Source: Spirochaetia bacterium
GTDB lineage: Bacteria > Spirochaetota > Spirochaetia > Treponematales > Breznakiellaceae
DNA length: 6,803 nucleotides
NCBI GenBank assembly: GCA_026002265.1
Contig: BOBG01000104.1
Span: 1 to 6,803 of the forward strand
Reading direction: 5' to 3'
Shown here: one piece after another, positions 1 to 5,718 of the stretch
Position numbering within the stretch: the first letter of the stretch is position 1
How the letters are laid out: each line of letters starts with the position of its first letter
Made by a program: the position numbers and the translations under genes
Notes under the pieces: generated by a model
The model's database searches: none
Told to the model about the DNA's origin: nothing
Seen by the model: only the letters and a program-made list of their open reading frames with translations

Positions 1-77
1 TTATCACTTCTAAACTGTGTGACGAATCGCACCTAGTCTTCGTTATGAATCGCATTCAGCATAGATGAAAAATGTCA

Positions 78-821
78 TTAAACTATCGTTAAATCTGCTT
101 CGTATATGATAGCGCGTGGATTTTTCAATTGGGTACCCTTTGTGTACTGTGTACTGATTTCGATTCGGTATATTCCTGAAGGAATGTCAGCAGGTACGGT
201 GGCTATAATCTTTGCATCGCGGTTCTCGGCAAGGCGTTTTGTTACTCTTATCTTAACACCGCTTGTTTGGTTGATAAAGTACACGCCAATTTCAGGACTA
301 TCTCCTTCTACTTTGATTTTATGTCCTTCTATTACTATATTTCCGCCCGGTGTCAAATCTTGATCAAATGTTTCACTGTCAACATCTTGGATCCGTCCAA
401 TGTACCCAGCCGTATCTGCAAGTCCTTCGATGACAATATTGATTTTATCACTGACTCTACGAAGTGCGGATCCTATACGGAATGTGAAACTGACTTTTTG
501 TTTGTTTGAGTCAATGAGTTTACCCAATTTATCGAATATACCGCCGAGTTTAGGGTGAATCGAGAAGAGTTTTGTTTCGATAGAGAATCCATCTTCGAGC
601 TGGTAGAGAGATTCTTCGATGAAATCATGTACGCACATAACCATAATTTCATAGGATTGAGTTGCCTTACCGCGAGTGGTTGCAGCCGCACAAACTTCTT
701 CGACTGAAAGGCTTGCTTCAGTTTTAGTGCGTGCGATGTAGGTTCCCTCTTGTTTAGTAAGGTAATTAGGATACAATTTTGCAGAGATAGTGTGCATAAC
801 TTCATTTGGTTCTTCTGCCAT
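78..821 (-). CDS. HU-like DNA-binding / DUF4469 domain protein
   Basis: The protein has 247 residues. Residues about 10-130 resemble the HU-like DNA-binding domain found at the N-terminus of Bacteroides DUF4469 proteins, and residues about 140-247 match the Ig-like DUF4469 domain. The segment around 156-182 (LTPGGNIVIEGHKIKVEGDS, then IGVYFIN) and the late TQYTKGTQLKNPR stretch are the recognisable parts. No signal peptide or membrane segment is visible, so it is probably cytoplasmic. The cellular role of this family is unknown; DNA binding is inferred from the fold only. The start was placed at the ATG at 821 because AAGGAG lies 6 nt upstream. An in-frame ATG at 851 exists but falls inside a hairpin and lacks a ribosome site. 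Codon use differs from the genes to the right (arginine mostly CGC/CGT rather than CGG; one CCGG word), suggesting acquisition. It appears monocistronic, transcribed divergently from the oxidoreductase. Family assignment is by recalled sequence similarity. Confidence 0.82.
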   Translation of the reverse strand: MAEEPNEVMHTISAKLYPNYLTKQEGTYIARTKTEASLSVEEVCAAATTRGKATQSYEIMVMCVHDFIEESLYQLEDGFSIETKLFSIHPKLGGIFDKLGKLIDSNKQKVSFTFRIGSALRRVSDKINIVIEGLADTAGYIGRIQDVDSETFDQDLTPGGNIVIEGHKIKVEGDSPEIGVYFINQTSGVKIRVTKRLAENRDAKIIATVPADIPSGIYRIEISTQYTKGTQLKNPRAIIYEADLTIV

Positions 822-827
822 AAGCGA

Positions 828-833
828 CTCCTT
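828..833 (-). promoter_or_regulatory. Ribosome binding site deciding the DUF4469 gene start
   Basis: On the minus strand this reads AAGGAG, followed by 6 nt and then ATG at 821. It decides for the downstream of two in-frame ATG codons (821 against 851). Confidence 0.8.
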
Positions 834-842
834 ATATATATT

Positions 843-861
843 TCCACTCAAATAGAGTGGA
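843..861 (-). promoter_or_regulatory. 7-bp hairpin in the leader of the DUF4469 gene
   Basis: TCCACTC and GAGTGGA form a perfect 7-bp inverted repeat around the 5-nt loop AAATA. It lies 9 nt upstream of the Shine-Dalgarno sequence. If transcription starts near 865, as the possible -10 at 872-877 implies, the hairpin would sit at the extreme 5' end of the mRNA, where such structures often stabilise transcripts. An operator role is an alternative. The structure is seen directly; the function is inferred. Confidence 0.4.
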
Positions 862-871
862 GCTGTAACCT

Positions 872-914
872 GTTATAGTATCTTTAGTAAAATGAAAAGA
901 ATTTGTAGCAAATT
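872..914 (-). promoter_or_regulatory. Possible promoter and operator-like palindrome of the DUF4469 gene
   Basis: On the minus strand TATAAC (872-877) matches the -10 consensus in five of six positions. No convincing -35 box lies 17 nt upstream. Instead, a perfect 15-nt palindrome with a 3-nt centre (AATTTGTAGCAAATT, 900-914) is centred about 42 nt upstream of the expected transcription start, a common place for a regulator site. The promoter call is weak. Confidence 0.3.
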
Positions 915-978
915 TCAATCTATTCACTATTGAACAAATGTAACATGGTTTTTTGAATTTTTCAAGTTATTTTTCATT

Positions 979-991
979 CTTAAAATTTAAG
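979..991. promoter_or_regulatory. AT-rich palindrome upstream of the oxidoreductase promoter
   Basis: CTTAAAATTTAAG is a perfect palindrome with 6-nt arms around one central base. It lies just upstream of where the -35 region of the plus-strand promoter would be, so it could be an activator or repressor site. AT-rich DNA gives such palindromes by chance fairly often. Confidence 0.25.
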
Positions 992-1012
992 CTATTCTTT
1001 TTTTATTTTTGA

Positions 1013-1021
1013 TGCTATACT
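1013..1021 (+). promoter_or_regulatory. Extended -10 promoter of the oxidoreductase gene
   Basis: TGCTATACT contains the extended TG-N element followed by TATACT (five of six matches to TATAAT). No good -35 box lies 16-18 nt upstream, which extended -10 promoters tolerate. A start near 1028 gives a leader of about 17 nt with room for the ribosome site before the ATG at 1045. It would leave almost no leader for the in-frame ATG at 1033. Confidence 0.45.
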
Positions 1022-1034
1022 GATCGAAAACGAT

Positions 1035-1040
1035 GGAGGG
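1035..1040 (+). promoter_or_regulatory. Ribosome binding site deciding the oxidoreductase start
   Basis: GGAGGG is followed by TTTT and ATG at 1045. It overlaps the earlier in-frame ATG at 1033, which has no ribosome site of its own, so the later ATG is preferred. Confidence 0.75.
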
Positions 1041-1044
1041 TTTT

Positions 1045-2196
1045 ATGATAAATGTGGCAATTGTTGGAGTGGGAAATATTTCCGTGTGGCATACTGAAGC
1101 CTATCTTGCATTTCCGGAACGGTGCCGGATCGTGGCGCTGTGCGATATTAGCCCGGAAAAGTGTAATGAGAGAAAGGCAAAGTATTCTATTGACGGCGCT
1201 CAGATTTTTGAGTCGCATACTGTAATGCTTGAAACAATGAAAGGGAAAATTGATGTAGTCAGTATCTGTACGCCGCCGTATTGCCATGCAAATGTTGCCG
1301 TTGATTGCCTAAACGCAGGGGTTAATGTCGTAACGGAAAAACCAATGGCTGCAAGTCTGAAAGAGTGCGATGTGATGCTTGCCGCTGAACAATCGAGCGG
1401 AAAAACTCTTGCCTGTATTGCACAAAACCGGTTCAGAGATGAAATTGCGGCACTCAAAAAGGTTCTTGATAGCGGGTTGATTGGGAAAGTTGTTCACGCA
1501 CAAATTGATTCGTTGTGGTGGCGCGGGCTGCATTATTACGATTTATGGTGGCGCGGTACATGGGAAAAGGAAGGAGGCGGTTGTACACTCAATCATGCAG
1601 TGCATCATATTGATATGTTGATATGGATGATGGGAATGCCGGAAGCGGTTACGGCTGTGCTTACAAATGCGTCCCACACCAATGCTGAAGTCGAGGATCT
1701 TTCTGTGGCGGTTTTGCAGTATCCGGCTGGAACGCTTGCTACTGTAACCAGTTCAGTTGTCCACCACGGACAGGAACAAAAACTCATTTTCCAAGGTGAA
1801 AAAGCCCGAATTTCAGCCCCATGGAATGTATATGCGAGTATTGCCGCACCGAATGGTTTCCCCAAAGAGGAGCGCGATACGGCACTGGAGAATAAACTCA
1901 ATGAATTTGTTGCTGCAATTCCCCGGCTTCCTTATACGGTGCATAAAGGAGAATTGGAAAATGTGCTTACAGCGCTTGAACAGGGGAAAAAGCCGGACAT
2001 CACCGGCATTGACGGACGCAATACTTTGGAATTAATCACTGCAATTTACAAGGCCGGTACAACTCACACCACCGTTAAACTCCCTATTACAAAAGATGAT
2101 CCGTTTTATACTGTGGAAGGTATTATGGGTGCTGTCCCGCATTTTTACGAAAAAACCGCTTCAGTTAAAGATTTTGCGGGACCAATTAGTACTTAA
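1045..2196 (+). CDS. Gfo/Idh/MocA-family NAD(P)-dependent oxidoreductase
   Basis: The protein has 383 residues, usual for this family of cytoplasmic sugar and cyclitol dehydrogenases. The N-terminal Rossmann fold opens with GVGNIS (8-13). An acidic residue at the end of strand two (Asp34 in LCDISPEK) favours NAD(H) in most relatives. The family signature TEKP (97-100, with the catalytic-type Lys99) follows CTPPYCHANVA (75-85). The C-terminal alpha/beta domain carries the GGG...NHAVHHID motif (177-190), where His187 and Asp190 match the usual substrate-binding and catalytic positions. The WWRGTW segment (168-173) is probably near the substrate pocket. The substrate cannot be read from the sequence and no sugar transporter or kinase is adjacent. 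The start at 1045 is supported by GGAGGG 4 nt upstream and places the glycine motif at the N-terminus, as is typical. The gene is alone on this strand, with its own promoter and a shared terminator. Confidence 0.9.
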   Translation: MINVAIVGVGNISVWHTEAYLAFPERCRIVALCDISPEKCNERKAKYSIDGAQIFESHTVMLETMKGKIDVVSICTPPYCHANVAVDCLNAGVNVVTEKPMAASLKECDVMLAAEQSSGKTLACIAQNRFRDEIAALKKVLDSGLIGKVVHAQIDSLWWRGLHYYDLWWRGTWEKEGGGCTLNHAVHHIDMLIWMMGMPEAVTAVLTNASHTNAEVEDLSVAVLQYPAGTLATVTSSVVHHGQEQKLIFQGEKARISAPWNVYASIAAPNGFPKEERDTALENKLNEFVAAIPRLPYTVHKGELENVLTALEQGKKPDITGIDGRNTLELITAIYKAGTTHTTVKLPITKDDPFYTVEGIMGAVPHFYEKTASVKDFAGPIST

Positions 2197-2217
2197 TTCT
2201 TAATTTATTGATAAAAA

Positions 2218-2331
2218 GTATCCGGTTCCAGTTAAATGCCCGGAACTGCATCGCCGCGAAACCGGAATAGTAATAGAAAAGCCTCCGCACCGTCTGTGGT
2301 GTGGAAGCTTTGGCAGTTTAGAACCGGATAC
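2218..2331. repeat. 11-bp perfect inverted repeat flanking the convergent terminator
   Basis: GTATCCGGTTC (2218-2228) and GAACCGGATAC (2321-2331) are exact reverse complements separated by 92 bp. The right arm is the last coding stretch of the barrel-protein gene (its Ile-Arg-Phe end). The left arm lies in the non-coding spacer 22 nt after the oxidoreductase stop. The terminator hairpin sits between the arms. Confidence 0.6.
2278..2311 (-). terminator. Hairpin terminator between convergent genes
   Basis: Arms at 2278-2291 and 2298-2311 form a 14-bp stem with one G-T wobble and one A-C mismatch around a 6-nt loop. On the minus strand the hairpin begins 6 nt after the barrel-protein stop codon and ends in GCTTTTCTATT, a moderately T-rich tail. 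Read on the plus strand it has only three T after the stem, so it fits best as the minus-strand terminator but could also act on the oxidoreductase transcript. Confidence 0.65.
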
Positions 2332-3103
2332 CGACTAAAATGTACGGCGCCCCAAAGTAAAATTTGGAGGCCTTTTCGGCATCACTCGATTTAAAGGCCG
2401 GATCTTCACTGCTGTAACCGGGTGATTTATCTTCAGGGTTTGAATTCTTGCTCCACCACCCTTTATACTCGATAGTTCTCCCCATATCATAACTGACGGA
2501 AAAGCCGGCTTCAGCAAAAAACATTCCAAAATGAACCTGTACTCCGGCTGAAGCGCCGATTCCAATGGTTGTATCCGAAAGGTTGTAGTTAAAATCTTCG
2601 TAGTAATCGGTACCCAAAGTATATCCGGAACCTGCATTTTTCTTTAAAATATTGATGCTTTTACTATGAATACTGAGTCCGGCGTCAAGAACAAGCCCAA
2701 TTGTTCCAAATAAGCGCTGCCGGTAACTGACTCCGAGTAACATACCAAAATCAAGTATAGTTCCATCCTTTTTGCTATATGTTACTGGAGTACCGCCAGC
2801 TTCCTGCGGTACTGCAAATTCATAAGAATAGGGAAAACCAATAGAACCCAGTATCGAAAAACCAAAATCCGCGCTACCGAGTGGCATCATGTACAACCGG
2901 AGTCCCAATGCAAAGTTCGATGCTGTTTCATCTGCCTGATCTTTCAAAGACTGCCCCGATATGGTCACATCGTTAAATGTTGCTTTATTGATCATAATAC
3001 TGTTATTCCAGCCAAGCCCAATATCAACTTCCATTCCCTGTGCGAAGAGCGGGACACTCCCGATTAAACCGGCCATTGCAACCGCCATAAAAATCTTTTT
3101 CAT
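2318..3103 (-). CDS. Small secreted outer-membrane beta-barrel protein
   Basis: The protein has 261 residues. It starts with a clear signal peptide: MKK, then a hydrophobic stretch (about 4-20) and a likely signal peptidase I site near PLFA-QG (21-22). No lipobox cysteine is seen. The mature part consists of alternating polar and hydrophobic stretches rich in Gly, Ser, Tyr and Phe (for example TTIGIGASAGVQVHFGMFFA) typical of transmembrane beta strands. The chain ends in ILVGIRF; a terminal Phe is the usual signal for barrel insertion by BamA. Size suggests a barrel of about 8-10 strands, as in OmpW-like or OmpX-like proteins, but I do not recognise the specific family. The ATG at 3103 has GGAGG 5 nt upstream. 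A TTG at 3115 in the same frame overlaps that ribosome site and is not the start. The gene probably has its own promoter at 3152-3179 and a terminator at 2278-2311. It is likely surface-exposed or periplasm-facing; function unknown. Confidence 0.8.
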   Translation of the reverse strand: MKKIFMAVAMAGLIGSVPLFAQGMEVDIGLGWNNSIMINKATFNDVTISGQSLKDQADETASNFALGLRLYMMPLGSADFGFSILGSIGFPYSYEFAVPQEAGGTPVTYSKKDGTILDFGMLLGVSYRQRLFGTIGLVLDAGLSIHSKSINILKKNAGSGYTLGTDYYEDFNYNLSDTTIGIGASAGVQVHFGMFFAEAGFSVSYDMGRTIEYKGWWSKNSNPEDKSPGYSSEDPAFKSSDAEKASKFYFGAPYILVGIRF

Positions 3104-3108
3104 AGAAT

Positions 3109-3113
3109 CCTCC
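3109..3113 (-). promoter_or_regulatory. Ribosome binding site of the barrel-protein gene
   Basis: GGAGG on the minus strand lies 5 nt before the ATG at 3103 and rules out the overlapping in-frame TTG at 3115 as a start. Confidence 0.75.
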
Positions 3114-3151
3114 AAAACGTAGAAACATACTTGTTAGTACAACAATTTTTA

Positions 3152-3179
3152 ACTATAATCCGTACAATTTTTCCTACAA
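3152..3179 (-). promoter_or_regulatory. Possible promoter of the barrel-protein gene
   Basis: On the minus strand TTGTAG (3174-3179) and TATAGT (3152-3157) are 16 nt apart. The -10 matches five of six consensus positions and the -35 only the leading TTG. The -35 overlaps the TAG stop of the methyltransferase gene. The leader would be about 40 nt. No terminator hairpin separates the two genes, so read-through is also possible. Confidence 0.35.
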
Positions 3180-3929
3180 TTCATATAATTCATGCAAAAA
3201 AAGTGTAGCTGCCTGAGCCACATTGAGACTCTCAAGCGCACCGATTCCGGGAATCCGCATGAGAATCGAGCAGCTTGCCTTTATATCCGGATCCAATCCC
3301 CATTCCTCATTGCCGACCACGAGTGCGATTCCGGTTTTTCGTTCCGGTATAAGGCTTTTCATATCCCGGATCCGGAGCCGGGAATGAGGATCCGCCCCGA
3401 TCACCGTCATAGACTTTCCAGCCGAACGCAAAAATCCCACCATATTCCGGACTGTCCGTATCTCAACATACTCCATGCCTCCTTCCGCAACCCGGTACGC
3501 ACTGGTCGTTAAGAAAGAAGCTTCGTCACGCTCGGAGAGTACCACAAAATGTGCGTCAAAAAAGGCCGCAGACCGGATGATCGCGCCCAAATTATGATCA
3601 TTGCCCACTGAATCAAGCACGATTCCGGTCAAATTTTCGGCAGACCATTGATCGAGCTCATCATGCTCCAGCGGAATCTGTTCCGGTGCCTGAATCATCG
3701 CCACAACTCCTTGGTGGTGATAACTTTTTGAGATGCGTTCCAGTTCCTCATTTTCACACACCTTGTACGGACGCCGGCGCTCCGCCAAACCTTTGCAGAC
3801 CCGTGTAAAAACCGGAAAACGATCCTCACGCAGAAAAAGCCGGTTGATACGCTCCGGATGCATTTGTCCCAACGCCTCGACCGCATTGAATCCGCACACC
3901 ACAAGCTCTTCGGTCAATGTATTAAACAC
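3174..3929 (-). CDS. SpoU/TrmH-family RNA 2'-O-ribose methyltransferase
   Basis: The protein has 251 residues, close to the length of RlmB (about 245). Residues about 10-80 form the N-terminal RNA-binding domain (VCGFNAVEAL at 11-20; YHHQGVVAMI at 70-79). The rest is a knotted SPOUT catalytic domain with all three SpoU motifs: NLGAIIRS with Asn113 and Arg119; VVGNEEWGL (204-212); and IPGIGALESLN with Ser234 and Asn236. Such enzymes transfer methyl from S-adenosylmethionine to a ribose 2'-OH in 23S rRNA or tRNA. RlmB (G2251 of 23S rRNA) is one candidate. The KVCENEELERISKSYHHQGV and AEGG features also recall the YfiF branch, so no symbol is given. The start is uncertain: GTG at 3929 has no good ribosome site; GTG codons at 3902 and 3899, preceded by GAAGAG, would still keep the domain. 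It lies downstream of murJ on the same strand, across a 228-bp spacer. Confidence 0.88.
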   Translation of the reverse strand: MFNTLTEELVVCGFNAVEALGQMHPERINRLFLREDRFPVFTRVCKGLAERRRPYKVCENEELERISKSYHHQGVVAMIQAPEQIPLEHDELDQWSAENLTGIVLDSVGNDHNLGAIIRSAAFFDAHFVVLSERDEASFLTTSAYRVAEGGMEYVEIRTVRNMVGFLRSAGKSMTVIGADPHSRLRIRDMKSLIPERKTGIALVVGNEEWGLDPDIKASCSILMRIPGIGALESLNVAQAATLFLHELYEL

Positions 3930-4157
3930 ACCATAATATTACTACAAATCCGGATAGAATACTAGAATATTAAAGGGGAACGCCGGCCTATTCTGTGCGG
4001 CTTGCCGGGGATTCTGTCCAGCTCTCACGCGCCCCCTGCCTGTAAACCTACGGCTTTCCGGCACTCGCCGACAGAGGTCTGTCCCCAATGATCTCATTTT
4101 CTTGTAAAGAGTTATTGAGGTCTGTCTATATACCCCCCTCCCCTACTTGTAAAATTT
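3930..4157. other. Structured, repeat-bearing spacer between murJ and the methyltransferase gene
   Basis: No coding region or recognised RNA gene is visible in these 228 bp. The middle is GC-rich between AT-rich ends. It holds direct repeats of ATTCTGT (3990 and 4011) and of CGGCTTNCCGG (3998 and 4051). A hairpin with a 4-bp stem and 4-nt loop lies at 4059-4070, and the near-palindrome GACAGAGGTCTGTC at 4070-4083. A C6-T-C4 run lies at 4133-4143. No intrinsic terminator with a T tract follows murJ. The density of short repeats is like a decayed extragenic repeat (REP- or MITE-like), but that is inference. Confidence 0.5.
4074..4153. repeat. Two imperfect tandem units of about 43 bp
   Basis: GAGGTCTGTC occurs at 4074-4083 and 4117-4126, and CTTGTAAA at 4101-4108 and 4146-4153. 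The two words keep the same order with nearly the same spacing (17 and 19 nt between them), so the stretch looks like a diverged duplication. The second unit ends 4 bp from the murJ stop codon. Confidence 0.5.
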
Positions 4158-5714
4158 TTAGGTTTTTTTCCGGAAAAGTGAGACGAGCGACCGGACCTGT
4201 AGGTCTTTCGTGACGAAAAGTAAAAAAAGTCCGATTATCGCGTATAATATTGTCGTGATAAGTAATGGCAGCCCATAACGGACAATGCGGCCGGATTCAG
4301 CGAATTGAAAAAACAATCCTCGGCATAGTAGAACCGGAATCAGGGCAATTCCGGAAAAAAGGGCGATTTTTCCGGTGTAAAATAGTGCAGTGCGGATAAT
4401 GTCTCCGACATGAATCTTTGAATTCCTTTTGAGAAAAAGAAATAAAAAAACCGTGTTGACTGCACTTGCCAACGAAAGTGCTGCCGCAATGCCTCCTCCG
4501 CGAAAGGGTCCGGAGAGAATCACCGCAAGGATCATGTTGACTACAAAAGAGATAATACCGGCCAAAGTCGGGGACCGGGAATCGCTTTGCGCGTAAAAGG
4601 CCGGTGCGAGAATCCGGTTGAGCGCAATAAACAAGAGTCCCAAGATATGGAAATTAAATGCATTCACTGTAAGTGAAACCGACTCTTCATTGAATGTCCG
4701 GCTTTGAAAGAGGAGCCGGATGAGCGCATCCCCATTGGCAACTGCGAAAAATGTGATCGGCACGGTGATCAAAATAATCGTTTGCACCGAGCTAAGTAGT
4801 TGCCGGTTATAGGACTCCCAATCGCCGGATTGTGCGTGTTCGGCAAACCGGGGGAGCAGCACCGTTCCAATCGAAACAGCAAAAACTCCGAGGATCAACT
4901 CTTGAAGCCGTAACGAATACTGCAAACTGGAAACGACTCCGGCCCCGACATTTCCGGCGAGCGCGGTTGAAACGAGATCGTTGAGTTGGTAGGCAGCCAT
5001 ACCGATGATCGTCGGCACGATGAGCCGGAGGACTTTTTTGACACCCAGATTGCAAAAAGCTCTTTTCAGGCCGGTAAAAGAAAAATAAAAGCCTTTTTTA
5101 ACCACAAAGGGAAGTTGAACAAGCGCTTCCAAAGCTCCGCCGGCAACAATTCCGATTGCCATAGCTCGTGCCGGATTCTCGGTCCACCGGCTTAACAAAT
5201 AGGCGCATACAATGGTCACCACATTGAGAATAATCGGTGCAAACCCTGATGGTGCAAATACATAAACGCTATTTAAAATCCCCTGAAACAATGATGCCAG
5301 AGAAACTAGTGCCAAAAAAGGAAACATAAACCGGGTTAAAAGTACGGTTTCATCAAATGCTCCCATCTTGAAAAACGACACAAGTTCCGGTGTAAAAATG
5401 ATTCCGGCCGCGACTACAAATGATACCAGTACAATGAGTACCGTAAAAAAGCAGGAGAGAAATTCAAAAATAGATTCTTCATCATTGTGTTGTAAATATT
5501 CTTTAAATGTGGGAATAAAAGCTACAGAAATGGAACCTTCTGCAAAAAGACGCCGGAATAAATTGGGAATCATAAATGCCACTGAAAATGCATCCGAAAG
5601 AGCAGTAGTTCCGAGAAGTGCGGCTTTAGTCATTTCCCGGAAAAGCCCAAGGATCCGGGAAACGAGGGTGAGGATCGAAAGAATCGATCCATGCCGCAGG
5701 AGCGAAGGAGCCAT
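4158..5714 (-). CDS. murJ: Lipid II flippase MurJ (MviN)
   Basis: The protein has 518 residues and about 14 hydrophobic membrane segments, the normal size and topology of MurJ. MurJ is an inner-membrane protein of the MOP exporter superfamily that flips the peptidoglycan precursor lipid II to the periplasmic face. The diagnostic N-terminus is intact: TLVSRILGLFRE (16-27) and ALSDAFSVAFMIPNLFRRLFAEGS (38-61). Arg20, Arg26, Asp41, Arg54 and Arg269 align with residues important in the E. coli protein (Arg18, Arg24, Asp39, Arg52, Arg270). A C-terminal basic tail (LFRKKT) lies in the cytoplasm. The ATG at 5714 is only 4 bp after the TAG of glycyl-tRNA synthetase. A weak AGGA overlapping that stop is the only ribosome site, so translation is probably coupled to the upstream gene in one operon. 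The gene is rich in CCGG words and CGG arginine codons, like its upstream neighbour. Confidence 0.96.
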   Translation of the reverse strand: MAPSLLRHGSILSILTLVSRILGLFREMTKAALLGTTALSDAFSVAFMIPNLFRRLFAEGSISVAFIPTFKEYLQHNDEESIFEFLSCFFTVLIVLVSFVVAAGIIFTPELVSFFKMGAFDETVLLTRFMFPFLALVSLASLFQGILNSVYVFAPSGFAPIILNVVTIVCAYLLSRWTENPARAMAIGIVAGGALEALVQLPFVVKKGFYFSFTGLKRAFCNLGVKKVLRLIVPTIIGMAAYQLNDLVSTALAGNVGAGVVSSLQYSLRLQELILGVFAVSIGTVLLPRFAEHAQSGDWESYNRQLLSSVQTIILITVPITFFAVANGDALIRLLFQSRTFNEESVSLTVNAFNFHILGLLFIALNRILAPAFYAQSDSRSPTLAGIISFVVNMILAVILSGPFRGGGIAAALSLASAVNTVFLFLFLKRNSKIHVGDIIRTALFYTGKIALFSGIALIPVLLCRGLFFQFAESGRIVRYGLPLLITTILYAIIGLFLLFVTKDLQVRSLVSLFRKKT

Positions 5715-5718
5715 TTTC

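Noticed and set aside
24..54. GAATCGCA direct repeat (24-31 and 47-54) as a possible CRISPR or iteron
   Set aside because: There are only two 8-nt copies, one of which is part of a small hairpin (46-58); no further units are present in the window.
473..847. Minus-strand open frame of 124 codons inside the DUF4469 gene
   Set aside because: It is the same DNA read in another frame; the other frame gives a recognisable two-domain protein with a ribosome site.
822..851. Ten-residue N-terminal extension of the DUF4469 protein
   Set aside because: The upstream ATG sits in a hairpin and has no ribosome site, whereas AAGGAG is placed correctly for the ATG at 821.
3930..4157. tRNA, riboswitch or SRP RNA in the murJ-methyltransferase spacer
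   Set aside because: I found no cloverleaf with CCA end or T-loop, no known riboswitch core and no SRP signature on either strand.
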